From: Gymnopus androsaceus JB14
Lineage: Eukaryota > Basidiomycota > Agaricomycetes > Agaricales > Omphalotaceae
NCBI GenBank assembly: GCA_009733575.1
Contig: ML769444.1
Coordinates: 124,001-188,000 of the forward strand
Length of the DNA stretch: 64,000 bases
Direction: 5' to 3'
Numbering within the stretch: the first letter of the stretch is position 1; each line of letters begins with the position of its first letter. Shown here in pieces: positions 23,984-35,989 of this stretch. The translations under genes were made by a program, and so were the position numbers. The notes under the pieces are model-generated. The model worked only from the letters and a program-made list of their open reading frames with translations. It made no database searches and was not told the origin of the DNA.

Positions 23984-26521
23984 ATGGCAGCTCCTACCCA
24001 GCAATTACCGTCTTGGCTCTCTGCCTCTGATATTGTCGTTGACGGTCAAACTGAAACCACCCTTGTTTATATTCCTCTCACTTACTTTGGCCCATCTGTA
24101 TGTGGCTCAAGGTTCTACAACTGGCCGTATGTATTGATTGACGTTTCTAGATTCCGCTTGGGTCACTTTTTACATTTGGTGGTTTAACCTCGCCAGCCTC
24201 GACTTCAATCACCGCGACACCTACAACTTCTACAACTTCTACGATTTCTTCAGTGACACCTACTTCCTCCTCGTCCACTTCCATCCCCTCTAGTACATCA
24301 CTATCATCTATGTCGGCTTCATCTTACGCTGGCTTCATCTTCCGTGGCGTCAGGATCGCCCTCTATTTCTGCCACTCCCTCCCCCACAACCCAAAGTCAC
24401 GGACTTGAAAAAGGACAGCTAATTGGTGCGATTGTGGCAGCCATCCTTGGTGCCATATTTCTGGTGGTATTTTCGCTTTTATTCTATCTATGGTGCAGCG
24501 CTCGCCGGAAACGGAGGAATGGAAGCCAAATGCCAGCCTTGGACGACGATGACTACTTCATCATACCCGTTGGCGGTGTTTCTCCAGGTGAAGGTTCTCC
24601 TAGAGCCAGTGGAGAAGAAGCCGACCCTTTCCTTCACCGCGATTCACAAATGCAACAGGCTTCCTCTGTCGCAGGACCGAGCACCAGTTGCTGCAGTTGC
24701 TTCTCGGCATCCTCCCTCTGCTGATAATAGTCTCTCGTCGTCTGGCCAAGCTTCATCCAACTCGGGTGCATCCGGCTATGGGACTCTGCTCCAGAATCCA
24801 AGCTTGGGAGTCTTTGTTCCCCAGTTTGAGGAGAAACGTGGAAACATCTTGTCCCCAGAGGAGTTACGTCAATTCGATGATGTTCCTCAGTCACGACTAT
24901 CTACTGTCGGGGAACAGGGTGAACTGCTCCCCTTGGCGCCTCCGCCCAGGCTGGTTGACGCTTCACGCAGTCAGAGTCGCTTGTCAGTACTCGATCGTAG
25001 ACCATCATTGGCCTCACAGACCAGTGATCCAGGAGAAGCGACCTTGCTCACTGCGCGCCGTGTTCGAGCACAGGACCTTCCCCGGTCTATCCCAGCAGCA
25101 GAATCTAGCAGCAGAAGGGAAAGCGGTGTTTGGAAAGGTTTAGGCCTTGGAGGACTAGCTGCGTTAGGCCGCTTAAGTTTCCTTCAAAACATCACAGGCA
25201 GTTCATCCTCCCGGAGAAACTCTCATATCTTGAACCGTGACGTTGAAGCCGGTCGAGCCCTTCTTAATGCTGAGCCGGGCTCGCCCCCTGATATGACTGA
25301 AGTTCAAGGACCCCGTTTCCGTGGACAATTGGGTCTAGGTGTTGGCTATGGAGGAGACAGACCCGTCTCTGGTACGAGTGCCAATAGTCGAACATCGACT
25401 ATCTATCATGACGCACAATCCTCTTTACCTGGAACTCCAACGGTAATGCCTCCTCCTCGTGCTTTGGCCAATTCAAGTTCTGCTGAACTTGGATACTGGC
25501 CCCAAATGGGCACTGAAACAGCCTCTAGCACAACTGCCGCTCAAGGCCGTTCACAGCATAGTACCCAATCTACGTCAGCCAGCACAGGCAATCCGACCAC
25601 TTTGGATGTTCTAGATATGCCTGTTCCAAGAGCTATATCTCCATTTGCTTCAACTAGCTCCGTTCGCGATGTAGGTACATCCAGTAGCCAGGGTAGTAAG
25701 GTCAAGCATGACTTCCCCTATCCACCGGGCCTTACAACTCCTGGTGTGTGGACCGAAACAGCTGGTACGACTCCTAGTCCCGGTTCTTTCGCTGCTACGT
25801 CCTTGCTTCCTCCTTCTATAGGCAATGAGGATTCAGGGATTAGCATTGACGTGTTAGAGGAAGAACCTCCCAGTCCTAGGGATACCTGGAGATCACTCGC
25901 GGGCGGCAAAACTGGCCGAAGAACCACCTTTGGATTGGTATGTGATGTTGTCCATCTGTTGCGTCGATCTCCAAGCTTACTTTTTTTTTCCAGCCACAAC
26001 TTGTGAATGCCCCCGAACACAATTCTGAGCAAGGTTCTCTGCACTCGATGCGTTCACATCTTAGTCCACGTTCCACGGGTTCTGCTTCAGCCTCACGACG
26101 CGAACAATCTGGCTCTACCGGGTCTGCGTCGTCCCGACCTTCTGCTCGTTCTGTTGTCTCTGGCAGTGACGGGAGTTCATTGGCTCACTCCGGAAGCATC
26201 TCTTCTGATGAACGCCGCCGTAAGAACAGGGTCCAGTCACCAATGTCACCTTCTCTATCTGTGTTTGGCAATGCGCATGCGCATGCTAGCCCACCAGGCT
26301 CGGCGTCAAACTCCGGGCATGATCATTATCCCTCCTCCTCGTTCGGCAGTCCCCTCTCGGAGGAGTCTGCGGATAAATCGCTTGCAGTGGTTGCCGAAGT
26401 TCCCGTTGTCGACGATTCCTCACCGGGAGGCAGAACGCAAACTTTCTCTCCACCTCAAAGTCCAACACTTGCCTCTGTACCTTGGGCTCGTGGTTTAGAT
26501 GACGCTTGGTCACCTTCATGA
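23984..26521 (+). CDS. Ser/Thr-rich single-pass membrane protein, unknown function
   Basis: About 740 aa in five exons; stop at 26519-26521. The short N-terminal part (MAAPTQQLPSWLSASDIVVD; IPLGSLFTFGGL) is followed by a Ser/Thr-rich stretch, likely O-glycosylated. One transmembrane helix follows (GQLIGAIVAAILGAIFLVVF) with a stop-transfer cluster RRKRRNG. The long C-terminal part is disordered, rich in Ser, Pro and Gly, with repeated SRxSS and SPRxS motifs. Two frame changes are best explained by introns 24293-24353 (61 nt) and 24687-24750 (64 nt), the latter giving GPST/TSSNSGASGYGTLLQNP. A further clean intron lies at about 25937-25993. The topology (small outer part, large cytoplasmic tail) is shared by many basidiomycete surface proteins. 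An upstream ATG at 23915 would add 23 residues. Confidence 0.72.
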
Positions 26522-26899
26522 CCTTGTGTATAGCTCTCTTTTGATTCAATGATTGATGATGAACACTCTTCTTGCTCACTGCTCACTGCTGAATTACGAT
26601 CCAAAATGTATTTTTGATGACCAGTTTATCTAGTACCTGTTGCGATACCACTAGTTACTGCGATACCTACCATCCACACATCCCACTCCTACACAGCTTC
26701 TTGCAGAGTCGGTTCTGTCTTAAATCGAACCATTTTATCTTGCAGAATGCTATATAAATCTCCGTTCTGTATACACCTCCGACGCCGTACCTACTGTTTC
26801 TACGCTGATATGTTGTATGTACTTACGCCCTATTTACGAACGTACCATCATGACACAATTTTCCAAAATGATTTAGTACTACGCTCGTTTCACTACAAG
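26522..26899. other. intergenic between convergent genes
   Basis: 378 bp between the stops of the membrane-protein gene (+) and the lipase gene (-). It is AT-rich with short repeats (CTCACTGCTCACTGCT near 26575). No gene was seen. Confidence 0.6.
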
Positions 26900-28403
26900 T
26901 TATATGCAAAATGGTGTAGTAGCGAGGATTCCGAGATACTACGAATGCATATTGCATGTAAGTAAACAAGTACGGATGAAAGACACTCACCGTAATGTGA
27001 GCATCGTTGACACCCGACGATGGAATTTGCAAGGAGCAGTTGGGGTCTTCTCCGTGAGCTTCGCAGCGTACAATGTTATCTGGGATTGCCGGTTCATCGG
27101 ATTGCCAGTATTCGATACCTACAAGGATGTCAACTTTTTGTCATATGAAGACAGAAATCGAGTGTAGAACTCGAACCATGGTGATGATATCCCAGCGATT
27201 GAGGTATCATTGTGGGCACTCTATCATACAGTATGTGGGCACTTTAGATGAGATGAATCAAATTGCTATACGTACCCATCATGTGTGTGCACAACTGAAA
27301 AGAAAAACTTTAGTAACCAGTTTGATTGAGAAGCATACGATAAATCCTTACCTCTGAAAGAATTTTCGCCCAAGGTTTCGTTGACATACTCAGCGAATGC
27401 CTTGTTCTACCAACATCCGAGATGACCGTATAGAATATAATATCTTGCAATCGCAGTCAAGGTAGGTAACTTACCCCCGTCCTAGGTGATCCAAAAGAGT
27501 AGGTCATTACTTGGCATTGAGGGAAACGTTGGTTTATAGAGATTGCCGCCAGTGTTGCAAGGGCTCCGCCCAGCGAATGACCCGATGTAATGATTCTTTT
27601 GGTGTCTCGATGAAGGGCTAGTTGGGCGGCTAGAACAGCAAGGACTTGAATGCTCACAGAGTCCCATCTGCTCGTACGCGATACGTTGATTTCGTTGAAG
27701 TGATATTAAAGAAGTATACTCACGCAGCGAGGAAACCGCCGTGAACTCGTACCGCCTCTAAGAGGAAGGACAGGCACGTATTAGAATACCAAGAGATTAA
27801 TGGAGATAAATTAACGAACGAGGTACAGACAGACCGGGAGACAAGAATGGCACTAGCTCAACTTGTGTGTCCAGCAATATGTCAACCAGACTTGCACTAG
27901 ATGTCCAAAATTGTCAGCATGGTGGCCACAACCGCTTTGCGGCTTTCACGTTTGCAGTCTATCGGTCTATGAAGATGAGTAGACTCGCCTTCCGCGAAGA
28001 GCAACGACCAGTTCATTTCTATCGGCATCTCGTGCAACGAAACCTTGAACAATATCGTTGGAAGGGTCAGAAAACTAGAAAAAAACCATGGTCGTCGTAT
28101 AGAGTATCTTTTAGTTGCTGCTGAAATGGGTTTTCTATAATAAATTGACAAACGCGAGCGATTAGAGCATTTCCGTTTGGCCTAGGGCAGAGCTTCGAGA
28201 ATGAGAAGAGCTATTAAATAAACATATGAAGTTTAGCAAACCGGCGTGTAAGCAGATGACGCATATCTCAGGTAATGAACTAGCTGATTGAAGGTATCTG
28301 TAAGAGAAAGAGGGAATGAATATGTATCATGCGAAGGGAATTAAGTGATTCTACCTAGCGATATCTGCCTTTCTTTCGATTCTAATTTGGATTGGGGATT
28401 CAT
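26900..28403 (-). CDS. Class-3 lipase (fungal lipase-like alpha/beta hydrolase)
   Basis: About 290-300 aa in ten or so exons; provisional start at 28403 (MNPQSKLESKERQISL), stop at 26900-26902. After splicing, the family order is clear: DTFNQLVHYLRYASSAYTP, LCPRPNGNALIARFSDPSND, VQGFVARDADRNELVVALRG, ASLVDILLDTQVELVPFLSP, RVHGGFLAAWDSV, the nucleophile elbow TSGHSLGGALATLAA, MTYSFGSPRTG, VHTHDGVPTMIPQSLGYHHH, and a Cys-containing end (RCEAHGEDPNCSLQIPSSG). Catalytic Ser (GHSLG), Asp (HDGVP) and His (near NDAH) are all present. The intron after ALRGS starts with GC, not GT (gcgagt). No signal peptide is visible, unlike most secreted relatives, so a first exon may be missing upstream. Confidence 0.8.
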
Positions 28404-29277
28404 AGTGCTGGATCAAAGCTGAGGTTAGCAGCCACGTGCGCCATAGAAGCTTACTCCCAGTCCACCAAGTTCCATTTTCGGACTCTCCTGATTGGGGAGT
28501 CGACCAGTCATTATTGAAGGCATCTGAATTTCAATGGCTGGCTCAAGTATTCCATTCCATGATGACAAAATACGCTGTGTCGAGACGCTCAAGTATTCCA
28601 TTCCAAGATCATGACAAAAATACGCCGTGCTCTCGTCTCGACCACAGAAAATTCAATGTATACCGGGTTCAATAGTACTGAGAAGAACTATGGCGATTCG
28701 TCCAGTGAGCATATGGAATTTCTGCTCGTGTAAGCACTACATATCAGCATTTTCAGTTTCAGATTTCCAAAGATAACGAGAGCTACTCCGTGGAGGGTAC
28801 ATTTCGGAGGATGAGTTTTTCTAAACGGCTTGATCCAGCGCAAAAGGATGAAGAATGGGGTTTTAATCCGCTTGAAAGGTTGCTTAACTATCGCATGGCA
28901 GGATCACACACTTTGACAGGGATTCCTACAAGTCATCAGCACCATTTTCGTGTCTCTTCAGCACTGTTTTATAGTAATTATTCAAGATCGCAAGATAATT
29001 GCACCCTATGTTCTGGAAAATCTCGATTCAATACAAGCAACAGCCAGGAAAGGTTCGCGACAGAAGGTGAAGGCTTCTTGCGAGGAGCTTTCGGAGATGA
29101 ATAACGGCTATATTCACTCTTCTGGGTGCACTCACCTTCTCCCTTTATGAGATCCTTTATCTTTAGAACGATGATCAAGATTACATCTGTATACTTATGG
29201 TCCAAGGTATTCATCGCCATAATTTATGAAGACACGAGTGTCGGTTTACTAATGCCGCAAATACCTCTGCTTTATAA
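28404..29277. other. divergent intergenic region, lipase / amidohydrolase
   Basis: 874 bp between two divergent starts; it should contain both promoters and perhaps an unrecognised 5' lipase exon. A two-copy direct repeat lies at about 28541-28630 (CTCAAGTATTCCATTCCA followed by ATGACAAAATACGC). Plus-strand open frames at 28436 and 28790 have no family resemblance. Confidence 0.55.
28541..28630 (+). repeat. two-copy direct repeat, about 45 bp each
   Basis: CTCAAGTATTCCATTCCA occurs twice, each time followed within a few bases by ATGACAAAA(A)TACGC(T/C)GTG. The copies are adjacent and differ at a few positions, so this is a recent local duplication. Confidence 0.75.
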
Positions 29278-30903
29278 ATGTCCCTGGGAGATGTTACTCG
29301 AATAACCATGATCAGAGCCATACGTTCCATTCGTCTACTTTTACAGAGTGAGGGAGACCTCATTCTTGACGGTGTCGTAGTGGTCGATGGAGCCACAATA
29401 ATCAGCTCCGGAAGTTGGGATGAGATTGGTCCCACTTTGCCCGAAGGGACTGAGATTTTGGACCTGGGAAACGATGTCACTGTTATTCCTGGATTATTCG
29501 ACTGTCATGTACATCTTGCTATGGATCCTAGCCAATATTTCTACAGGAGCCGATCTAGGACACACTCCTGGAGACAGAGCTGTTTTCGCGGATGGAGCAC
29601 AATGCTCTGAAAGTTCTGGATGCCGGTGTAACAACTGTGCGAGACCTGGGTTGCGTCGGGACTATCTCCACAGTCTTGAGAGACAGTGTTCAACAGGCGA
29701 AGACTATCGGCCCGCGGTGAGCAATTCAACACGATATCAGGAAAAAAGTTGCTAAAGCCTATCTAGCATCCTCTGTGCGAACGCACCTATCACAGTCCCG
29801 GGAGGTTAATTTACCATTCCAGCTTCGCTATATAGATTACTTACTCAAACTGATACAGGTCACGCTCATACCTGGGGTGGAGTGGCGCGAGGAGTGGATG
29901 AATGTCGCGCTGAAGCTCATAAGCGAATTAGTGAAGTGAGTTTTTATCGACATGAAAATGTTGCGGAGATTAATTAAAATTTGAGGGGGTTGATGTTGTC
30001 AAGGTCATGAGTACCGGAGGATTCTCGAGTCTTGGAACGCGCCCTATGGAAGCTTGTTACTCTGTAGAAGAGCTCAAGGCCATAGTCGACGAAGTACATG
30101 CTCACGGAATAACTGCAACGACACACGCTACCGGCGTTGAAGGAATCAGACGAGCAATTCAAGCTCAATTTGACTGCATTGAACATTGTCACTGGGGTGT
30201 AGGTAAGAGCGCCTCAGATGGAAAAACACGTATTCATCAGAACTGATGCTCCTTTCTCTTCTAGAGGGAGGAAGTAGATACAACGACTCGATTGCAAAAC
30301 AGATCGTAGAGAACAACATTGCTGTCTGCCCAACGATGAATACAGCATGTTTGGAGAAGGACTATTTCTGCCCATGGGACTCTCGACACCAAGTGCTTGA
30401 AAACTTGAGAAAGTTACGAAAATGTGGGGCTCGCATTATTATTGGCACTGACAACGGAATCGGTCTGTGATTTTCTGATTCACTGCCACTTCACGTTCAT
30501 AACAAGTATTCAACAGCACTATGTCCTTTTGAAAGATACGCGGACGGGTTATCTGTTCTGAGCGAAGCTGGGTATACGTGCCGTGAAATTGTCGCTGCTG
30601 GAACAGATAAAGCTGCTGAAGCGTGTGGATTATCCAGCGTTACAGGAAAACTGCTTCCTGGTATGGACGCTGACATTGTTGCATTCGAGGGAAACCCACT
30701 CGATAGTGTCGAGGCGTTTTCGAAACCACGGTTCGTCATGGTGAGCAGCAGATAGTTATTCATCCTGGGTAGTCTTTTTACTCACAATGTAGGCGCGTGG
30801 ACGGATCCATACTCTGAGACCTATTCCACCTCCAACTGATAATGCACTCATAGCTAAACGCATATGGGCAAAGTTGAGACAGGCAGCCGGACTTGATGCT
30901 TGA
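29278..30903 (+). CDS. Metal-dependent amidohydrolase (imidazolonepropionase/prolidase-like), frame broken once
   Basis: About 430 aa in seven exons; start at 29278, stop at 30901-30903. Ordered amidohydrolase motifs: [17 protein letters not shown] (metal-binding HxH), [47 protein letters not shown] (likely metal-bridging Lys), [63 protein letters not shown] (catalytic Asp) and [16 protein letters not shown]. Between the HxH exon and [17 protein letters not shown] the frame must change by one base (around 29540-29560). No GT donor exists there that spares the HxH motif, so the sequence as given has a one-base deletion. It may be an assembly error or a real lesion; every other splice fits. The substrate is unknown; relatives act on cyclic amides or dipeptides. 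Confidence 0.82.
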
Positions 30904-31294
30904 AATGACTTCAGTGGTTCGATGGATTGAAAGTGGAGAGGTCCGTACTTGAATACTCTAATTTTTGTTTTGCCGATGCCAAGAGTCATTCCAAGAAACT
31001 TCCCGAGTGCCGAAAGTTAATGATACTTATCGGCAGTTCCGACTTACAATTACTGTAGTTCTGTAGATCTTCTCCTATGGAACTACGAAGCTTGTTTCTG
31101 CACGGAATTAATTACTCTTTTTGTGGAGAAATAAAGCTGGATTCGGGAGAGCTGAGAGGACGCGACGTCGGCCGAGAATCCGAGATAAGACACATGCTTA
31201 ACATGAGGCGCGCTTAGCTTTAAGCGCTGTAGTAAAAATTAATTAACTTTGTTGGAAAATCTCTTGTTTCCTCCGACAACGACTAACGACTAGG
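30904..31294. other. intergenic, upstream of ABC transporter
   Basis: 391 bp between two plus-strand genes, likely the transporter promoter. A GACGCGACGTCGG stretch (about 31159) holds the palindrome CGACGTCG. No coding region was seen. Confidence 0.55.
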
Positions 31295-34200
31295 ATGTTG
31301 ACGACGATGGCTCTCGCTGGAATTCCCCTAGCACTGTTTGTGCTCAGAATCATATCCCCATCTTTGGTTCTAATTTCTTCTCTATCTCTCTTCCTTCTCC
31401 AACCTTCACCAGCGTCATCGCCATCACCCATCACTTCCGTCGTAGTCGCCCGCCGCGTTCCCCGTCGGGCTTCAATTCTTTTCTTCTTAACGTTCTGCTC
31501 CCTCACCTACTTGGGTGATGGTCTTACATTCATTGTCTATGCCATCATCAAAAAAGACTGGCCCTGGTATTCTGGTGTCGAGATTAATGCGCTTTTAGGT
31601 GTTCTAAGTTTCTCGGGCCTTGCAGCCTTGGGAACTTGGAAAGATCTGCATGGCCTACCCACCTGGGAGCTGAAGAGGGTTAGACTTGCGGTGGCATTCT
31701 CTTTAATTTTGGATATTGCTTTAGTTGTTTTATTTGCTCAAAGTTCCCGGCAAGGTCGGTTTATTGTTATCTATCCAAATTCTAAAGACTCATTTTGTTT
31801 GCTTAGCCGGCTTCCCTTCTTCTTTGTCCCTTTTCAGAATGCTACATTTTGTATTCCCTGTTTTCCGAGTTATCCTCCTACTGCCGTTGTTGACATCGCT
31901 CCTCACTCCCCGCGTTTTTTATACATCTGTGCACACAGAGAGTGGTACTGAAGAGCAGACGGATACATCACTCCTCCTTCCTGCTGAAGCAACTGCGTCC
32001 ACAGGTCTTGCAGTCCCAGTCCCGTCTGAGCAGGTGAAGTATGGTACCTTCCCCCCTTCTCGTTCTGCTCTACAACAATCTACTCCGACCACCCGTGCAC
32101 CTACTCCTGCTCCATCGCAGAAGGTGAGCTTGGCTGCTTTTATGTCAATCCCGTAATTCATTATATTCTCAGGCCAATGAAAAGCCTGAAATTACCCTTG
32201 AGCCGACTTGGTCAGAGCTAGTGCAGCGTATCCGCCGTCTTTCTCCATACCTTTGGCCTTCCAAGAGTCCTTCTCTTCAACTCATCGCTGTGAGTTTATC
32301 TCACTTTCCTTCGATCACCTGATCGCGTTTAACGCATTCCGCAGGGAATATGCATATTAATCCTTCTACTGGGGCGTCTCGTTAACGCTATGACGCCCTT
32401 TACGCTCGGAGAGCTACTCAAAGTATTCGAGAAGCGTTCCGATTATTCCATGTGGCCTCTATTACTTCTTTACGTTGTCCTTCGCTTCTTACAAGGCAGT
32501 GGAGGCTTGGCAGCTCTGCGTGATGTATGCTTTTCACGAATTATCCGTTATTTTCCTGACGATCCCACTAGGTCCTATGGGCTCCTGTCATGCAGTATTC
32601 AGATCGAGGTATGTCTAGAAACAATTCCCCCATTTGTCTTTTCTAAAGGTCTTTTCCCTCCAGAAATGTCACAGTTGTCTTTCAATCATCTGCTCAATCT
32701 TTCATTCGCTTTCCACACGCGGCGGAAAACTGGTGAAATTCTTCGAGTCCTCGACCGAGGTGCTGCCATCAATCGCATTTTGGAGGTAGGGCAAACATCG
32801 AATGCCCAACTGATCAATGCTGACCTGCAGTCTACAGTTGATCTTGTTCAGCATCCTTCCAACTTTTCTCGATATCTGCCTGGCGCTAATCATAATATGC
32901 GTGGCGTTCGACCTGATTCTGGCTATTGTAATCTTTGTAGTGATGACTTCCTATGGTACTCATCTTTTACACTGCTTGTCAATCGTTCTAACGTCGAATT
33001 TCAGTCTCTGCCAGCATCATTCTCACTCAATGGCGTACCAGGATTCGCCGACAAATGAACGAGCGGGACCAAGTCTGTCCGATTTCTCATGCGGCAAGCA
33101 AGCGCAAACTGATCCAAGCTTGTAGGTGACTCGAGGCATCCATGCCGATTGCCTCCTTAATTACGAGACTGTTAAATATTTCGGCGGTGAGGAGCATGAG
33201 GGTGCACGATATAATGATGCCATTCGTGAATATCAAGTTCTTGAAGCAAAAGTCATTGGTAGGTTTCATCTTTTCGATAGGGCGCTCCACTATTCAACAC
33301 TTAATGCATCTAGTTTCACTGAACCTCCTGAACCTGGTTCAAAATTTCATCATAGTGAGTTTACTTATTGTCGTCCTTGGATGAAACTGACGCGATATTA
33401 GACTTCTGGGCTCCTTGTAACGTGTGCCATTGTTGCTCGTCGCGTCGTGCGCGGTGACTTGGACCCCAGCGACTTCGTGATTTTCATAACTTATCTTGCT
33501 CAGGTATCTTTTCCCCATCTCGTATTCTAACTCTGAGCTCAGGATCTCATGATAGCTATATGGACCATTAAATCAATTGGGATCCATCTACCGTGCCGTG
33601 AACCAATCGTTGGGTATGTCCTTCGTGCACTTTTGCTAGATCATTAGGTTGATAGATTTCAAAAGTTGATACCGAGAAGCTGCTCAAGTTGCTAAATGAA
33701 CCAACCGAGGTTAATGATCTACCCAATGCCCCCGATCTGATTGTGGAGAATGGCGAAATTGAATTCGGTATGTCTTGAGATCTGTACCATTCCGAAGCTA
33801 ATCTCCGGCGGGCATATAGATAATGTCAGCTTCTCTTACGATGATCGTACCACTGCTCTGAATGGTGTATCCTTCAAAGTACCGAAGAACTCTACAGTTG
33901 CCCTTGTAGGGGAGAGTGGTGGCGGAAAATCAACAGTTCTGCGCCTTTTATACCGATTTTACGATCTTGGTCCAGGACAAGGCCGCATTCTTATTGATGG
34001 CAAAGATATTAGGTCCGTGCCTCACGAACCTCTCTATCGACCAGTTCTGAATTTTGCTCCAGAGAGGTTACACAAAAGAGTCTCCGTAATGCTATAGGTG
34101 TCGTGCCTCAGGATTCCGTCCTTTTCAACACCTCCATCAAATACAACATTGGCTATGGAAAGTTTGGATCATCCGATGAAGAAATTGAAGCTGCTGCGAA

Positions 34201-35639
34201 GTCAGCTCAGATGCATGACCGTATCGTGGGCTTTCCTCAAGGTTTGCCTCTATCTGTACTTGAAGAGTCTGGTTCCTAACCATATGGTTCTAGGTTATGA
34301 GACTATCGTGGGCGAACGCGGTGTGAGGCTTAGTGGCGGCGAAAAGCAGCGAGTTGCGATTGCTAGAACTTTGTTGAAGAATCCGCCAATCTTACTTTTG
34401 GACGAGGCTACGAGGTCAGCTGTTTCGATTAATTTTACCTATTGGGTGCCGCTCTCACACTGGATCCTATTACCAGTGCTTTGGATACATCTACCGAGAG
34501 GGATATCCAAAATGCGCTCCAACATCTAATGTTGGATCGTTCTAGTTTGGTCATTGCCCACAGGTATAGTCATCTTTCCGAAATCTTTCAACTCTGATTT
34601 GCTCATCCCTATTTCGACACAGACTGTCTGTAAGTTACTAGTTATCCTTTATCTGCCTAGTCTGGTTTGCTCATCACTATCTCAACGCAGACTATTGCTA
34701 GCGCCGACATGTAAGTGTAGTCATTTTGTCTTGATCTATTGTTTCTTACATATATTCTCCAGCATTTTGGTACTGAAGGATGGCCAAATTATCGAGCAAG
34801 GGAGTCATAAGGAACTTATTGCAAAGGATGGTGTTTTCGCCTCCATGTGGGCCGACCAGATCTCGGCCACTGAGGAACCTGCCATCTCAATTCACTCCGC
34901 CAAGCCAGAGCTCTCTGGCTACTCTGCTGGACCAGAAGAGGTAGTTACGCCAGTCGACAAAGAAGAGGCCGGAGACAATTCGGCTCCAGAGGTAAAGGCT
35001 GAAGTTGAGGAGGAACTAGCGGCGGTAGAGCCGACAGAGACTCAGTCTCCGGATTTGACTGAAGAACTAGAAGCGATTGCATCCCCAGAGCCGGAAGCTG
35101 AACCTGCGCCTTCTCCGTTCGCGTTCCCGTCCTCCGAACCTCCTGCTGCCGCTCCGCTTGCCTTCCCATCTCCCGAGGCAGCCGAGGAAACGATGTCTTC
35201 CCCTGATATTCAATCCGAGCCTGTATCTCCTGTCGTTGCTTTCCCGGTCTCTGATGATACACAATCGACCTCTCAATCAGTACCGGTTACGCCGGCTGGT
35301 GTTACCTTTGAATCCACCGCTTCACCTCCACGTTCTGGGACTCCTGACCCTGATGCAGAACCTAAACGGAAACGGATCTCTTCTCAAAACTTCCAGCGCT
35401 TAGCCAAGAGGATTTCGATCTCGACCCGCCGACAAGGATCCGTTGCTTCGATCATTCCTGGTCTGAAAAGGGACAGCTCTCCTCGAGTGTCGGCGGATGA
35501 TGGTGCCCCAGGAAGTAGTATCCGCGGGGAAGGAAGTGTGAACGATAGTCCTACAGCTAGCGTTGTTGGGGAGGATGCCGATAAGACGAAGAAGAAGAAA
35601 AAGATGAGCAAGAAGGATAGTAAGAAGAAGACTACCTGA
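31295..35639 (+). CDS. HMT1/ABCB6-type ABC half transporter with C-terminal extension
   Basis: About 1,000-1,100 aa in about 20 exons; start at 31295, stop at 35637-35639. The N terminus has several hydrophobic helices (TMD0) as in fungal HMT1. Next come six-helix ABC domain parts: [49 protein letters not shown]. The nucleotide-binding domain follows: [18 protein letters not shown], Walker [30 protein letters not shown], signature [13 protein letters not shown], Walker [10 protein letters not shown]-loop [28 protein letters not shown] is built from two microexons, 34623-34629 (7 nt) and 34691-34710 (20 nt). A disordered tail of about 260 aa, rich in Glu, Pro and Ser, ends in a Lys cluster. 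Relatives move glutathione, phytochelatin or heme compounds across vacuolar or mitochondrial membranes; the substrate here is inferred. Confidence 0.88.
34623..34710 (+). other. two consecutive microexons (7 nt and 20 nt) in the ABC transporter
   Basis: Exon 34623-34629 is 7 nt and exon 34691-34710 is 20 nt. Before them the coding sequence ends in CAC AG (His and part of Arg); together they give HRLSTIASADI, the conserved segment after the H-loop His. The flanking introns are 59, 61 and 52 nt. The sequences just before the two acceptors are near-copies of each other. Confidence 0.75.
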
Positions 35640-35989
35640 GCGCACTTGACTTTACGAACTGTTACGACTCTTATGCATTACCGTACCTTAATAGACTCTG
35701 GATTTCACGATTTCACGGTTCGGTTTTACTTGGACAACAGGATGCGCGCGCGCCAATCGATTGGGTCTCATCTCACAGCACCTGACCCGCATCAAACCTA
35801 ATTGAGGAGCTGAGCTGACTAATGTTGATTCGTTTGCTATAAGAACCCTTGATTCCGCACAACACCCTTCTCTTCCCAACCTTTTCCCCCCATTTCCCGG
35901 ATTCGAGTTTCGTTGTCTCGGTTTCGTTTTTTGGGACTCTTATCTCTCTGTATCAGGATCCAGGTTTCGATAACTATTCTATTAGCAGA
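35640..35989. other. intergenic, promoter of the RRM protein
   Basis: 350 bp between two plus-strand genes. The last 120 bp before the start are pyrimidine-rich (TTCTCTTCCC, TTTTCCCCCC), as in many highly expressed fungal genes. Confidence 0.5.

Noticed and set aside
24287..24750. Two apparent frameshifts in the Ser/Thr-rich membrane protein
   Set aside because: Both are explained by introns of normal size (24293-24353 and 24687-24750) that keep the frame.
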